Below are positions 23,640 through 33,747 of a stretch of 64,000 nucleotides of DNA, piece by piece. Positions within the stretch are counted from its first letter, which is position 1. Each line of letters opens with the position of its first letter. The translations under genes and the position numbers were made by a program. The notes under the pieces were generated by a model that was not told the origin of the DNA, ran no database searches, and saw nothing but the letters and a program-made list of their open reading frames with translations. The DNA is from Vitellaria paradoxa (lineage: Eukaryota > Streptophyta > Magnoliopsida > Ericales > Sapotaceae): assembly GCA_019916065.1 (NCBI GenBank), contig CM034239.1, positions 37,472,419-37,536,418 of the forward strand. The letters run 5' to 3'.

Positions 23640-25775
23640 GGAGTGTCTTTATCCCCTTGCTTCAGCATTGGAGGTGAGCTGAGAATCGTCGACAGCCCCG
23701 GTTTGATCAGCAGCTCGGCTCGGCCCCGCCCCCAAATCAGCTGCTTTCTGACTTGAGGGAATGATCAGAGAGAGATAGGGGCAGCAGCTTCGGCCACAAA
23801 GATCACCTCGGAAAGGTCCAAGTGAGGATAACGCTTAAGGGTTTCAGCCTTGGCATCATTGAAGCCATCCTTGAAAGCCTCAGCAAGCCAATCTTGGCCT
23901 TCAGAGCTGTCTTGAATTTTTCAACGGCAGCTGCCGCCCGTGCCCCAACTCATTTTCAGTAGCTTCATTTGCCCAGTCAGTGGCTTTCTTTAAATTGGTC
24001 TCGACAAGCAGCGCGGAAGACAGATCATTCGAGCGTCGCACGGCCTTGTCCGAGCGGCTAAAGCGGCGTCACGTTCGGATGTAGTGGCGCGAGATTCAAT
24101 TTTGACCTTCTGGATCTCCTCCTCCAGAGCAGACAATCGAGCCAGCAGATGCTTATTTTTCCTGTTTTCCTGGGAAAGCTTCGGTTCATTTCAATAACCG
24201 GGTACCGAGTTCAGGCGGAATAAAGCATGACCTGTCAATTTACGTGCATGTCAATACAAGCAGCGAGGAATAAAAGAGCTTAAAAAAAAGAGGAGTACCT
24301 TAGCAAGGTCATGGGCAATGTTCTTGGCCAACCGAGTAGAAGAGATCCCTTTCGATCGAGCTAGGTCTTCAGGGGTAATGATCCCCTCCATCCTTCTGAT
24401 CGCCAGAGCTGGGTCATCAACAAGATTGCCCGAGAAGGAACCTGAAGCTACCCGGCTTCTGGCTGACCGCCCGATGGAAGCAAAGAGGGCGCCGTGATGC
24501 AGATCGCTCGGCTCGATGACTGGGGGGACGCCTTGCTTGCAAAAGGTGAGAGGTCGGGGTCCTCGCCTTTAAGCTCTGAGTGAGGCGCCCGCGTCCTTCG
24601 AAGGACCCAAACTTACAATTTTAATTCTTTTGACCGATTGGGGATCCGACCCTGAGGCCTTCCTACCCTTATACGCCTCCTTATTGAACTTCATCTGGTC
24701 GTCAGAAAAGATGGAGGCGGCAACGTCGGCGTCTTACAATCAAATAACAGGAAAGATGAGTCCCAAAATAAAACAAATATAAATGTAGCAATGACTCACT
24801 CCTTTCACGTTCGATCTCCAAAGCTTCGGAGCTCGATTCAGGGCCAAGCATATGTCGACTAGACTCTCGGTAGTAATCAGAACACTGTAGTGATGATCGG
24901 GAAAAGTCTGAGCCAGAAGGATTTGTTCCAACTGAATATCAGTTCAGGGAAGGTTGAGCTTTGGCTGGACAAATTAGAGCAGAGGTCAGGATGAGGTAGA
25001 GATAAGGATTTGACTAATTTAAAGAGAAAAGGGAAATAGCATACCCTCTTCGCCGGGTCGACCCCATGCGAGGGGGACAACGGATCGACTTGTCCTCTTC
25101 AGTCTCCCAAGGGCATAACTCCCACCCATCTCCGAAAAGAAAAAAGAAGTTCTCCTTCTAATGCTTGACGGAGGAAGGATAGCCCTCGACCAAATTGAAT
25201 TCTTTGCTCTGGCTGAAAAATAGTACCAGTCCTGGCCTGATTCTACAACTCGGTAGCAGTACAAAAATTCGTCTGCCGAAAGGTGCTCGCCTGTGGCGGC
25301 CTTCCAAATCACTGCGCACCCTACGAGGATCTTCCAGCTATTCGGCACAAGCTGGGCCGGGTTCAAACTAAGGCGAGAAAGTACCTCCCTAATAGGTCGC
25401 GCCAAAGGGAATCGCAACCCACTCGATAGAGCGGCTTCATACACAGTGATAACCCCGGGCATTGAGGGAGAGCAGGCAGTGTCTTCAGAAGCGGGCCACC
25501 GGTAAGAAAGATTCTTCAGGGGTTGAAATGCCTTGAGAAGTTTTTTTAAATTAGCCTTATTCACGACTGAGTGGATTGTTGCACAATCCAGCTCAAAGGA
25601 GGCCATCCCTCCCAGACGAGGGAAGCCTCCTAATGGTCGGTCCAGGGGAGCTCGTTGAAGGTTCGAAACCCTTGTTCGAACTAACCGCCTCTGAGGCACT
25701 GGGGGGTACGTCGCCCGCGGACGAGTCATCACTGTCCTCATTAACTATAAGTCTCCTTCGGGAGCCATGATCGCA
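23640..25775 (-). pseudogene. Antisense ORF of the Gypsy element: Transposase_28-type ('putative gypsy type transposon') protein with coiled-coil tail
   Basis: Runs opposite to gag-pol between the tandem array and the 3' LTR. The largest open part (25741-25019) contains AALSSGLRFPLARPIREVLS, LNPAQLVPNSWKILVGCAVI and DWYYFSARAKN, which match my memory of the plant Transposase_28 family. Downstream, on the same strand, 24540-24300 gives PPVIEPSDLHHGALFASIGR and STRLAKNIAHDLAK before a possible GT donor. 24200-23790 gives a charged, coiled-coil-like stretch (ENRKNKHLLARLSALEEEI, ATTSERDAAL) ending near HLDLSEVIFVAEAAAPISL. Introns and several frame breaks are likely. Function is unknown; antisense extra ORFs have been reported in Tat-lineage elements. 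Confidence 0.75.
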
Positions 25776-26317
25776 GAAAGGTTTAAAGTTCGAAGCCTAA
25801 GACTGTAATATTCAAAATCAAAAAGGCAGAAATCGCCCTAAGAAATGAAGGAGTTTCCTACGAAACCTACGGGGTTAGGCAGTCTATTATACTCTTATAA
25901 ACCCACAAACTTCGAACGAGAAACCAAAGCATAAAAAGAGTAATGAGATGAGATTGGGAAAAATAAACAGACAGGGCTAGAGGAATGTACCAGAAAATGG
26001 AGGACTCTGTAACTCGAAGATGGAGAAAACAGAAGTGGTGGAAGCCCAACAAAGTGAACGAGGGGGAAAATGAAAAGGCGCACGGCAAATGAATGCGTCC
26101 AAATTTGAAAAAGAATGATGTAAGATGGTGCCGCGTGGAAACAATCGGTAGGGCCTCCAAGGAAACCAAAAAAACACCAATCCGATAATGATACGTGACA
26201 ACCCAGACGAAAAAGCTGCAAGAACGCGAAACGACACCATAATAACAACTGACAGCTTTAAATGCGCGTGGCTTAGAGGAGGGTCGGCTCACTCTATTCC
26301 CCCAACCCTGCTTGCAG

Positions 26318-26339
26318 GCATGGGGAATCGGGGGGCAAC
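26318..26339 (+). promoter_or_regulatory. Polypurine tract of the Gypsy element
   Basis: GCATGGGGAATCGGGGGGCAAC abuts the 3' LTR start. The purine block GGGGAA-TC-GGGGGG is the expected plus-strand primer region. Confidence 0.75.
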
Positions 26340-26951
26340 TGATAATGAGGATCTTCTGAGAATATCTGAAATGACTTGGAGACCCCTCGGCGTCAAGTGA
26401 AAGGATCGGAAAATCCAGAGAAGGGGAACTGAGCCGACCCACCGATCAGGGGTGGGCCGATCTGCTCATTTGGATGACCGAAATGATCCTGTAACTTGAA
26501 CAGATAAAGGGAGCTGAGGTATTCAGTCGAGCTAGCTAACCACCCTATCGACTCGAACTCCTCTTCCTAGGACGACGAGGAGGCACAGGTACTTTGACAA
26601 CTTCAAGGGCAAGATCAACGGGAAATATAGAGATTGATTTGAATCCCCTGCCTGCCTTATCCAGCTAAGGAAATCACAACAAATCTGGGAAACTCCTAAT
26701 TTGACTCCAACTATAACTCTACAGAATATTCCTATAAATAAGGGATAAAATCAACCTAACAAGTATGAGAAAATTCTCTCTATCTCTCATTTTCTATACA
26801 AAAACCCTGCCACATGTGCTAACTTAAGCATCGGAGATTTTTTGGCAGGCACCCACACCGGTGATCATTTTAGGGAGAGTTTCCATTATTCTCCGGGGAA
26901 GGCGAGTCAACGAAGGCCCAAATGAAGGACCATGAAATTTCTGCACTATCA
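26340..26951 (+). repeat. 3' LTR of the Gypsy element
   Basis: Starts TGATAATGAGGATCTTCTGA and ends CTGCACTATCA. It matches the 5' LTR along its full length with about 45 differences, mostly transitions with a few 1-3-base indels. Confidence 0.95.
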
Positions 26952-27309
26952 CTCACAAAGTCTCTGAAAAATCAAGTATTCCAACAGTTGTGAATGATGC
27001 TTGGAGTGATAACGCCAAGACAGAACAAGTTTAAGGGGAGAAAAATGTTGGCAATTAAACGTATTTAAAGAATGAATTTGGGCCAATAATTTATTTGATG
27101 TAATGAGCCCTAGTATTTCTTTTCTTTTTTTTTTTTTTAAAGAGTCTTGAAAAAGTGAAGAGTTTTTGTAAAGTCTTTTAGTATTGAAAGGCTAAAGAGT
27201 TTTTTAGATTCATCTTGAGATAAGGAAAAATCACATACAAATTCTAAAACTCACCTTTGCAGCTTATAAATGTGAGTGTAATTCAATTGAATAAGAATAG
27301 GCCCCAACA
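26952..27309 (+). mobile_element. Remainder of the interrupted Copia: end of pol, PPT and probable 3' LTR
   Basis: CTCACAAAGTCTCTGAAAAA continues the Copia reading as LTKSLK. AAGGGGAGAAAAA precedes TGTTGGCAATTAAACG at 27046, the expected PPT and LTR start. A TATAAATG lies at about 27266. GGCCCCAACA at 27300-27309 offers the inverted match to TGTTGG, which would make a 264-bp LTR; that end is tentative. No 5' LTR is present, as the copy is truncated. Confidence 0.7.
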
Positions 27310-27590
27310 GATTTGAGAAGCTTTATTTTTTTTCACTTTAATTCCTTTGCTCATGTATATAATCTTGTTCCAACGATTGAAGCAGTGACAAGTGATCAAA
27401 GCACTAACATTGAAGCACCATCAGGCTCCAACGCGCATCCCGAAGGTCCTGCACGTTCACCTGTGTTGCCATCAATAAGGTACTTCGTGTTTGTTTGCTC
27501 ATGAATCTGATTTTTTGTTTGCTCAGTTTTTTCCTCTCTCTTTCTCTCTCTCTACCAAAAAAAAATGCTTTAATTTTAGGGTCCATTTAG
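27310..27590 (+). other. Short exon-like open stretch of unknown origin
   Basis: 27380-27480 reads EAVTSDQSTNIEAPSGSNAH and on to PARSPVLPSIR, then a GT. It has coding-like composition compared with its surroundings and resembles the low-complexity start of some plant transposases, but no domain is visible. It could also be part of the Copia LTR flank. CT-rich sequence follows. Confidence 0.25.
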
Positions 27591-27692
27591 GGTGTGTTTG
27601 GTGTGTTGAAAATTTATAAAAATTATTTATTTTTTATTTCATTGTAACTTTTATCACTTTATCTCACTTTTTATCACTCTAAATGCCCTCTT
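27591..27692. mobile_element. MITE family B, copy 1
   Basis: Starts GGTGTGTTTGGTGTGTTG and ends TCTAAATGCCCTCTTA. The inner ATTATTTATTTTTTATNTCA and CTCACTTTTNNTCACT words are shared with the copies at about 40.4 kb and 49.0 kb. Tourist-like; the exact ends are approximate. Confidence 0.6.
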
Positions 27693-27994
27693 AGGATACC
27701 TATTTTTCCTCATTTTTATTTGTGTTTTTAAAAATAAGAAAAATAGTTCAAAACTTCTTTGGTCACCCTTGTTTTCAAACCTATTTTAAAAACAAAACAA
27801 GGTTCACACGTAAAACACAAAAATTGCCAAAAGTCATTTTGAGCCTTTTTGATGTAGAACAAGAAGAATCCCAAAATATAAAAAATAGAAAATATTAAAC
27901 TAAATGTACTTTTAGTATTTTAAATACGAAACTTAAAACAAAAATATAAAATAGACAATAAAACATAGAAATACAAACTAAATGCCATCTTATA
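27693..27994. mobile_element. MITE family A, copy 1 (reverse orientation)
   Basis: Read on the minus strand it starts AAGATGGCATTTAGTTTGT and contains CTCAAAATGACTTTTGGCAA and TTTTGAACTATTTTTCTTAT. The same words in the same order occur at 38790-39131, and partly at 34519-34825. Its end abuts the LTR element at 27995. Confidence 0.65.
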
Positions 27995-28224
27995 TGTTAA
28001 GAAAATAAAAGGAAATTGAAAAAATTCTGTATATTAAATTATATTAAATTATCTTGAATACAATAGAATAGCAACCCTATTTGTAGAAGTGCCAAAGTAG
28101 AATCAAAATAAGAATAGGAAACTAAATTAGAATAGGAATATGAAACAATAAAAAACCTATAATGAAAAGGAAAATGATTTCCTAATTATAATTTTTATAT
28201 TTCTATATTTTATATATGTCAACA
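27995..28224 (-). repeat. 3' LTR of the short LTR element
   Basis: Plus-strand reading TGTTAAGAAAATAAAAGG through TATATATGTCAACA; 230 bp. It carries a reverse-strand TATAA-like motif (CTACAAATAGGG) where the 5' LTR has CTATAAATAGGG. Confidence 0.9.
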
Positions 28225-28257
28225 CCCTCCCTCAAACTTAAGATAGGAAATTAGAGA

Positions 28258-28800
28258 CCAACTTGAGTTTGGAGACTAGAACTGGAAAGCAGTTACGAAT
28301 ATGGCGTAGCTTTGAGAGATTACACACTTTGACAGATCACGAACATACTTTGGTTAGACGCCGTAAGATCACAAGCCCAAACTACTAACACGCCTCGAGA
28401 TCACAAAAAAACGTAGATCCAAATCTAGACCAACTTGAGTTTTGAGACTAAGAATTGGAAAGCAGTCACGAATATGCCATAACTTTGAGAGATTACATGC
28501 TTTGAGAGATCATGAACATAGCTTTGGTTAGACGCCGTGAGATCACCAGCCAAATCTACTAACGCGCTTCAAGGTCACAAAAAAATGTAGATCCAAATCT
28601 ACTAACGCGCCCCGAGGTCACAAAAATATAGATCCAAATCTACTAACGCGCCTCGAGGACACAAAAAAACGTAGATCCAAAACTACTAATTGGTCTCAAG
28701 AACACAAAAAACGTAGATCTAAATCTACTAACGCGCCTCGAGAACACAAAAAAAACGTAGATCCCAACCCAAATCTACTAACGTGCCTCGAGATCACAAA
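28258..28800. repeat. Internal direct repeats of the short LTR element
   Basis: A block of about 170-180 bases beginning GACCAACTTGAGTTT occurs twice (about 28258 and 28429). Downstream a unit of roughly 40-45 bases, AAATCTACTAACGCGCCTCG followed by AGNNCACAAAAAAACGTAGATCC, recurs about six times to 28800 with small length differences. Confidence 0.85.
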
Positions 28801-29084
28801 TGTAGATCACACAAACCAAACTTATAGGGGGAAAGGCGTTGAATGGCCAAAATATGCAAAGCCAAAAGTGCAAGACAGCATGTGCATATCTTCAAACGAG
28901 TGATTAGGGTCTTCAATAGAGAAACTGAAGCAGTAACAAATATATCTAAAAGAGAATTTGAAATTTAAAAATTTCAAAAAAAAAAAAAAAAAAAGACTAG
29001 ATATGGCATAAACAAAAGTAATATGAAATTGGGTAGAGGAGTACGGAGGCAGCGACAACGCCATGAAGGGCAACGCCGGCGGCC

Positions 29085-29209
29085 AAGATGTGGTTGTTAG
29101 ATACCTAGCCTACTGAGGATAAAAAATCATGAGCTCTGATACCATGTTAAAAGATGTAGTTGTTAGATACCTAGTCTACACAGGATCAAAAACATGAGCT
29201 CTGATACCG
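29085..29209 (-). repeat. Duplicated primer-binding region of the short LTR element
   Basis: GTTAGATACCTAG..CTACTGAGGATAAAAAATCATGAGCTCTGATACCATGTTAA-type sequence appears twice in a row, ending in GCTCTGATACCA and in GCTCTGATACCG. Only the second abuts the LTR. The inner copy is the better match to the tRNA-Met site. Confidence 0.75.
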
Positions 29210-29451
29210 TGTTAAGAAAATAAAAAGAAATAAAAGAAAATTGAAAAAATTTTGTATATCAAATTATATTAAATTGTCTTGAATACAATAGAATAGCAAC
29301 CCTATTTATAGAGGTGCCGAAGTAGAATCAGAATAAGACTAGAAAAACTAAATTAGAATAAGAATAAGAAACAATAAGAAAACTTATAATGAAAAGGAAA
29401 AAGATTTTCTAATTATAATTTTTATATTTCTATATTTTATATATGTCAACA
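29210..29451 (-). repeat. 5' LTR of the short LTR element
   Basis: 242 bp, plus-strand reading TGTTAAGAAAATAAAAAG through ATATGTCAACA. Contains CTATAAATAGGG on the minus strand, a good TATA box. A few indels and substitutions separate it from the 3' copy. Confidence 0.9.
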
Positions 29452-29835
29452 TTATATATCTACAATCACATAAAACAAACCTATTTCAAATATAATTTTT
29501 TGTTTTTTTTATTTTTTATTTTTTTTTAAATCAAAGACAAAGAAAATGCCTTGAATCTTATATCCTTGTAAACACATAAAACAAATTAATTTCAGATTTT
29601 CATGAAACAAATTGTGCAGAGACTTTCGTAGAAAATGGTGTTATTTTCTCGCTTTACTAACTGAGTTCCTCACGTAAAGTGGTAAGAAAATCGAGTTGGT
29701 CATCCAGCGTGCCTGTGGGGGGAGTGGTTTAATTGATTTTTATGCAAAGTTGTTGCTTTATCAATGATGCAGCAGTGTCGTTTGATGAAATTCCTTAAAA
29801 GGAATACTGTGTGCAAATGCTGAGGCTAAATTATG

Positions 29836-30218
29836 AGTAATGATACGTTTACAACACTTTTTTTTAACATTATTTTATAACATCTAAAATAAACTGGTCA
29901 TGACCGGTCATGACCAATATAGGGGTTGTTTGGAGTAAGAAAAAATGAGATAAATTGAGATAAATTGTGGTTTTGGGGAGATTTCGTAATGCGTGCAGTG
30001 AGAGAAAAAGTTGATGTGATATAAAGTTAACAGAGATTTATAGAGATTTTTGGAGATTTTCAGCAAAAAATCTCAAACCAAACGGGCCCATAGTGTAAAA
30101 AGGATGTTAGAGAGAGGGTGTAAGAATCTCGGGTAGTGTGATACACTGGTCTAAAACGACGTCGTTTTTAATATTGTAAAACAATGTTGGAAAAAATATT
30201 GTAAATGTAGCATTTTCC
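29836..30218. mobile_element. Mutator-type MITE, 383 bp, TSD TAAATTATG
   Basis: The 9 bases TAAATTATG flank both ends (29827-29835 and 30219-30227). The inverted ends share ATGNTACNTTTACAANA and TTTAACATT-type blocks over about 55 bases. Inside are the palindromes GGTCATGACCGGTCATGACC (29897-29916) and AAAACGACGTCGTTTT (about 30156-30171). A second MITE is nested within it. Confidence 0.85.
29922..30089. mobile_element. MITE family B, copy 2, nested in the Mutator-type MITE
   Basis: GGGGTTGTTTGGAGTAAG on the left and CTCAAACCAAACGGGCCC on the right, flanked by ATA on both sides (29919-29921 and 30090-30092). The centre reads TTTCGTAATGCGTGCAGTGAG, close to the centres of the 34.3-kb and 40.4-kb copies. 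Confidence 0.75.
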
Positions 30219-30227
30219 TAAATTATG

Positions 30228-31900
30228 GGCCAAGGGACTTGATATCCGGGAGGAACACTGTGTGCATGCATATTGGAGTTTAATATAAGGGCAAAAGAGA
30301 AAATTTCTTTAATTCAATTTCATCAAAATTTCATTAGTCTGGACTTGTACTTGGAACGAGTTGGTGAGCTCGGAGCTCAATTATATATATTAGTAATTGT
30401 CCGTGTTTAAAAACACATAAATATAATTTGACGTACAAATAATTTAAATTAAATTCATAAAGAATACTTACATAAAAATTATAAAAATAACTTATAAAAA
30501 TAACTTGTAAAGTTAAAATTACTAATCAAAAGGGAGTAAGACATCCTTACATTATTTAATAAAGGTATACAATTTTATTATTTATTATAAAAATATTAAT
30601 ACATTTTTTAAAATAATAATTTAAAAACTTTTATATAAAAAGTATTCCAAAAAAAATGAGAAAAGTGAGAGATTATACTTTCATCTGAAATGACCAAAAA
30701 ACAACCAAGGTAAAGAAAAAAGAAAATAATCATAGTCATTGAGCAAATCCAACAGTTAAAAATATCTCAAATTTTAAATTTTAAAATTTTTTTTATTATA
30801 TAAATAATACAAAAAGTGTAAAAATATAGATATTTAAAGTTTTAAGCATATTAAAATTGAAATTTTAATTTAAATGTTTATTTTTAATAAATTTTTAAAG
30901 AAAATTCAAGTATAAATATAATTTTTTAAATTTATCTAAACTAACAATGCACAAAAAATCATTATGACTCTTACAAATAGTTTACGGGTCATTTAAATTG
31001 ATCGGTCCGAGAATATATATAAATTAAAGTTATTATCCAATTTTTCTATTATTTTATAAATTAAAATGCAATTTTTATAAATTAAAACAAATACAAGTTC
31101 ACAAAACACATGTAAAATTACTGTTTAATTATTTACATATATAAGACTAATGCTTTTAGTTAGAAAAAAATTTAACTGATAAACAACATTATAAACATAA
31201 AAAATTAACATTAGAAGAAATATTTAATAAATACAAAATTTTAAGTAATTTTTAATTATTTAATTTTATTTATATACTATATTTAATCTATTTACAATAT
31301 CACTGTTCAGTTTTGGTTGACACGACAGTTGAATCATTTGAATCATTGACTCCTAAATTAGTTATGTTTTTATTCACAATCCAAGTTTAAATTAATTGGA
31401 CATATATTATATATATATTAATTGTATACCTTTTGTAATGCACAAGCGATTTTTATTCTTAGCTATGGCCATAATTCAATTAGAAATAATTAAATTAAGT
31501 GCAATCAGCATCGAATCCATATGATATAATCAAATGATCATAACATCAATCTAAATTACAGAAACAAAATGAAATTACTATCCACAAAATTCATCACAGC
31601 AAATTTTGTAAGAGTCATAACGATTTTTTGTGCATTGTTAGTTTAGATCATTTTTTTTTTTAATCACAATAGGTTTGGGTTACAAACCAAATCATTTAGA
31701 AATCGAGTCGCAAATTTATTGATTCAATCGGCTGGATGCATGAGGGCAAATTTTTAAACATGGCCAAGTGTATATATAGAAAACCTTCATAAATACTGCA
31801 ATTTATTACAAAGTGGCAAATAAAATGAGCACTCAAGCATGTACTCATTCCTACCCTTATTTGTAGAGATCTCACACAAGATATTCATAAAGAGCTGACA
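30228..31900. other. AT-rich spacer downstream of the glycine-rich protein gene
   Basis: No gene or bounded element seen. AAAAAATCATTATGACTCTTACAAA-type sequence near 30950 recurs inverted near 31605-31640 (GTAAGAGTCATAACGATTTTTTGTGCATTGTTAGTTTAGAT), which may mark the ends of an unrecognised insertion of about 700 bases. Confidence 0.4.
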
Positions 31901-32532
31901 TTAGTTTTTAGAATCATCTGCAAATACAGCATCAGGTGCCTCGGTAGCACTTGAGCAGCACCTGTAGCACCCAGGTCCATTGCGATAAGCCCGGCAACAA
32001 CCATAGCAGCAGCCGTAGGGGCAACCCCTCCGTGGATATCCACCACCACCAGGACCTCCATGGCCGCCTCCTGGATATCCACCACCACCAGGACCTCCGT
32101 AGCCGCCTCCTGGATATCCACCACCGGGGCCTCCATAGCCGCCTCCTGGGTAGCCTCCATACTTGGCATCTTCAACACTTTCAGTCTTCATGCTTTCCTC
32201 TTGAAATTAAAATATATATATATATATATATAAATTGAAAAAAAAAAAGAGAGAAGACATTTTGTTACAGAAGCACAAATAAATTTGATAACAATGATTA
32301 AATTGAATTATTTTTGTAAGCATTAGTTCTCAAGTGTTATTTGGAAAAAAGATGGCTAGCGCTGTGCCACACATAGTAGCGTAGTTTCTTTGATTGGCTA
32401 TATTGTTACATGGACTTAAGTAGGCATGTGTCTTGGTGTGTTAGACCTTCTCAAATCTTATTTTTACAAAAGATATTTATTCCATAGTTGCGTATGAATA
32501 TTAGGATATGTCGAAAGTATTTAATATATTAT

Positions 32533-32567
<35 letters not shown>

Positions 32568-33009
32568 ATATAAGATTATTAATATTATTATTAAGTAATG
32601 TATTTAAATTTAATAGAATTTAGAAAAAAATGAAAACTTTAGTTATTATATACATTAAAAGTTAAAAATTTTTACTTACCATTAACATCCAATTATTAGT
32701 TTTTCAAATATTTAAAAAAAATAAAGAGTTCAAGTGTTTAATTTAGATATGTGAATCGAACACATATCACGTACTCTTATCGTAACAGTTAGACATGAGT
32801 AAGTTGAAGTGAATAAAAAAATGCAAGTAAGGTAAGGTAATAGGACGAACGCTTCACTTTTACAACTTAAAACAACATTTTGTAGAAAACAATGAAAACT
32901 TACTTGTGTGATCAGCTGATGATTGATCAGCTGCAGCTTCGGAGGAGATTAGGAGCACAAGAGCCATGAGAAGAGCCAGGAGGAGAAGAAGAGTTTTGGG
33001 GGACGCCAT
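31901..33009 (-). CDS. Secreted glycine-rich protein, GRP family (two exons)
   Basis: Exon 1 is 33009-32904 and exon 2 is 32199-31901; the join AC-A|AG keeps frame and gives 134 residues. Residues 1 to about 26 (MASPKTLLLLLALLMALVLL, then ISSEAAA) are a signal peptide in the style of the plant GRP family (PF07172), so the product is probably exported to the cell wall. The middle (about 47-85) is built of GGYPGGGYGGPGG repeats. The C-terminal part is cysteine-rich: RGCPYGCCYGCCRAYRNGPG, then CYRCC, ending DAVFADDSKN. The reading frame is intact, the intron has GTAAGT and TTTCAAG borders, and a TATA box lies upstream. Members are often stress- or development-regulated; nothing here shows which. 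The exact family is inferred from the signal region and composition. Confidence 0.88.
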
Positions 33010-33090
33010 TTTCGACCTCTTTTGGAATGAGCCAATTGTTATGCAAGTTTTCTAAGGGCCGGGGATGATACCACCATTCTGACTTAACCC

Positions 33091-33098
33091 TATTTATA
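33091..33098 (-). promoter_or_regulatory. TATA box of the glycine-rich protein gene
   Basis: Minus-strand GCTATAAATAGGG lies about 80 bases before the ATG, giving an expected transcription start near 33060 and a 5' UTR of about 50 bases. Confidence 0.75.
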
Positions 33099-33421
33099 GC
33101 ACTAATTAATTCTCTCCATGGACTGTGGTTGGATACGTACCGGAGAGGAGAAGAGACCATGCACCCATACTGGTCGTCATTAAGATTTCACATGCACGCC
33201 GCACCTTGTCATTTTGACACATTATTTTGTATCTCGGTTTCTGCACGGAGTCCCTACAGAATTAAATGATCCAAGTTGAATACATATATATACACTAAAA
33301 AAAAAAAATTGTGTGATTTTTACTCTATCTGTTGTAGCCCACCCCATTTTAGTGCTAGAGGTCAAACAATTGCTCATTAAGTAAGGTATGGGAAAATTTC
33401 ACCCACTCGGTTACCTATTAA

Positions 33422-33672
33422 GGCTGCGTTTGGGCACCCAACTACCGACTATCATCTATTTATTTTTTGATTTTTTTAAAATAATCAAATTTATTCTTTT
33501 ACATTTTAAATTTCTTCTAAAACAAAAACCTAAAATAAATAAAAAAAAATAAAAAAGTTAACTACTAAAAAGTTAATTTTTTTCCCTTCCCAAATACAAA
33601 AAGTTAACTTTTTAATAGTTAGTAACTACTAGTTGCTAGCTGTTAACTAGCTTTTTCTTCCCAAACTCAACC
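33422..33672. mobile_element. Tourist/Harbinger-like MITE, TSD TAA
   Basis: GGCTGCGTTTGGG at the left and the inverted CCCAAACTCAACC at the right, 251 bp, with TAA on both sides (33419-33421, 33673-33675). The interior is AT-rich with GTTAACT and AGTTAAC words forming hairpins. Confidence 0.75.
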
Positions 33673-33747
33673 TAAATTTTTTAAATATTTTTTTCAACCA
33701 TATATATAATATAATAGGTATACTACTGTCTATACATGTAAATCTAA

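Larger units (their letters stand above)
16672..26951 (+). mobile_element. Complete Ty3/Gypsy (Tat-like) LTR retrotransposon, inactivated
   Basis: The 10,280-bp element is bounded by 612-bp LTRs and by the 5-bp target duplication CTCAC (16667-16671 and 26952-26956). Order: 5' LTR, PBS, gag, protease, RT, RNase H, second RNase H-like domain, integrase, tandem repeat array, antisense ORF, polypurine tract, 3' LTR. Domain order with integrase last marks Ty3/Gypsy; the second RNase H and the long non-coding 3' part with an extra ORF suggest the Tat lineage. At least nine premature stops and several frameshifts make it defective. The LTRs differ at about 45 positions by eye (roughly 7%), which suggests an insertion a few million years old, depending on the assumed rate. 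Confidence 0.95.
27995..29451 (-). mobile_element. Complete short non-autonomous LTR retrotransposon (TRIM/LARD-like), TSD TTATA
   Basis: Two LTRs (27995-28224 and 29210-29451), TG..CA on both, with the 5-bp duplication TTATA at 27990-27994 and 29452-29456. In minus orientation the 5' LTR is followed by GGTATCAGAGCTC, the initiator-Met tRNA site, and the 3' LTR is preceded by GAGGGAGGG, the PPT. The interior is under 1 kb, has no pol motif, and consists largely of direct repeats. It must move in trans, if at all; the LTR style and PBS suggest Copia machinery. Confidence 0.9.

Noticed and set aside
16672..26951. Endogenous pararetrovirus (caulimovirid) as source of the RT
   Set aside because: There are paired LTRs, a 5-bp TSD, an integrase after RNase H and no movement-protein region; a Gypsy retrotransposon explains everything.
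28258..28800. CRISPR-like array of regularly spaced repeats
   Set aside because: The repeats are contiguous, vary in length, lack unique spacers and lie between LTRs in a plant nuclear context.
31951..32238. Plus-strand open frame opposite the glycine-rich protein
   Set aside because: Antisense shadow of exon 2; its His/Leu-rich repeats mirror the Gly codon repeats.
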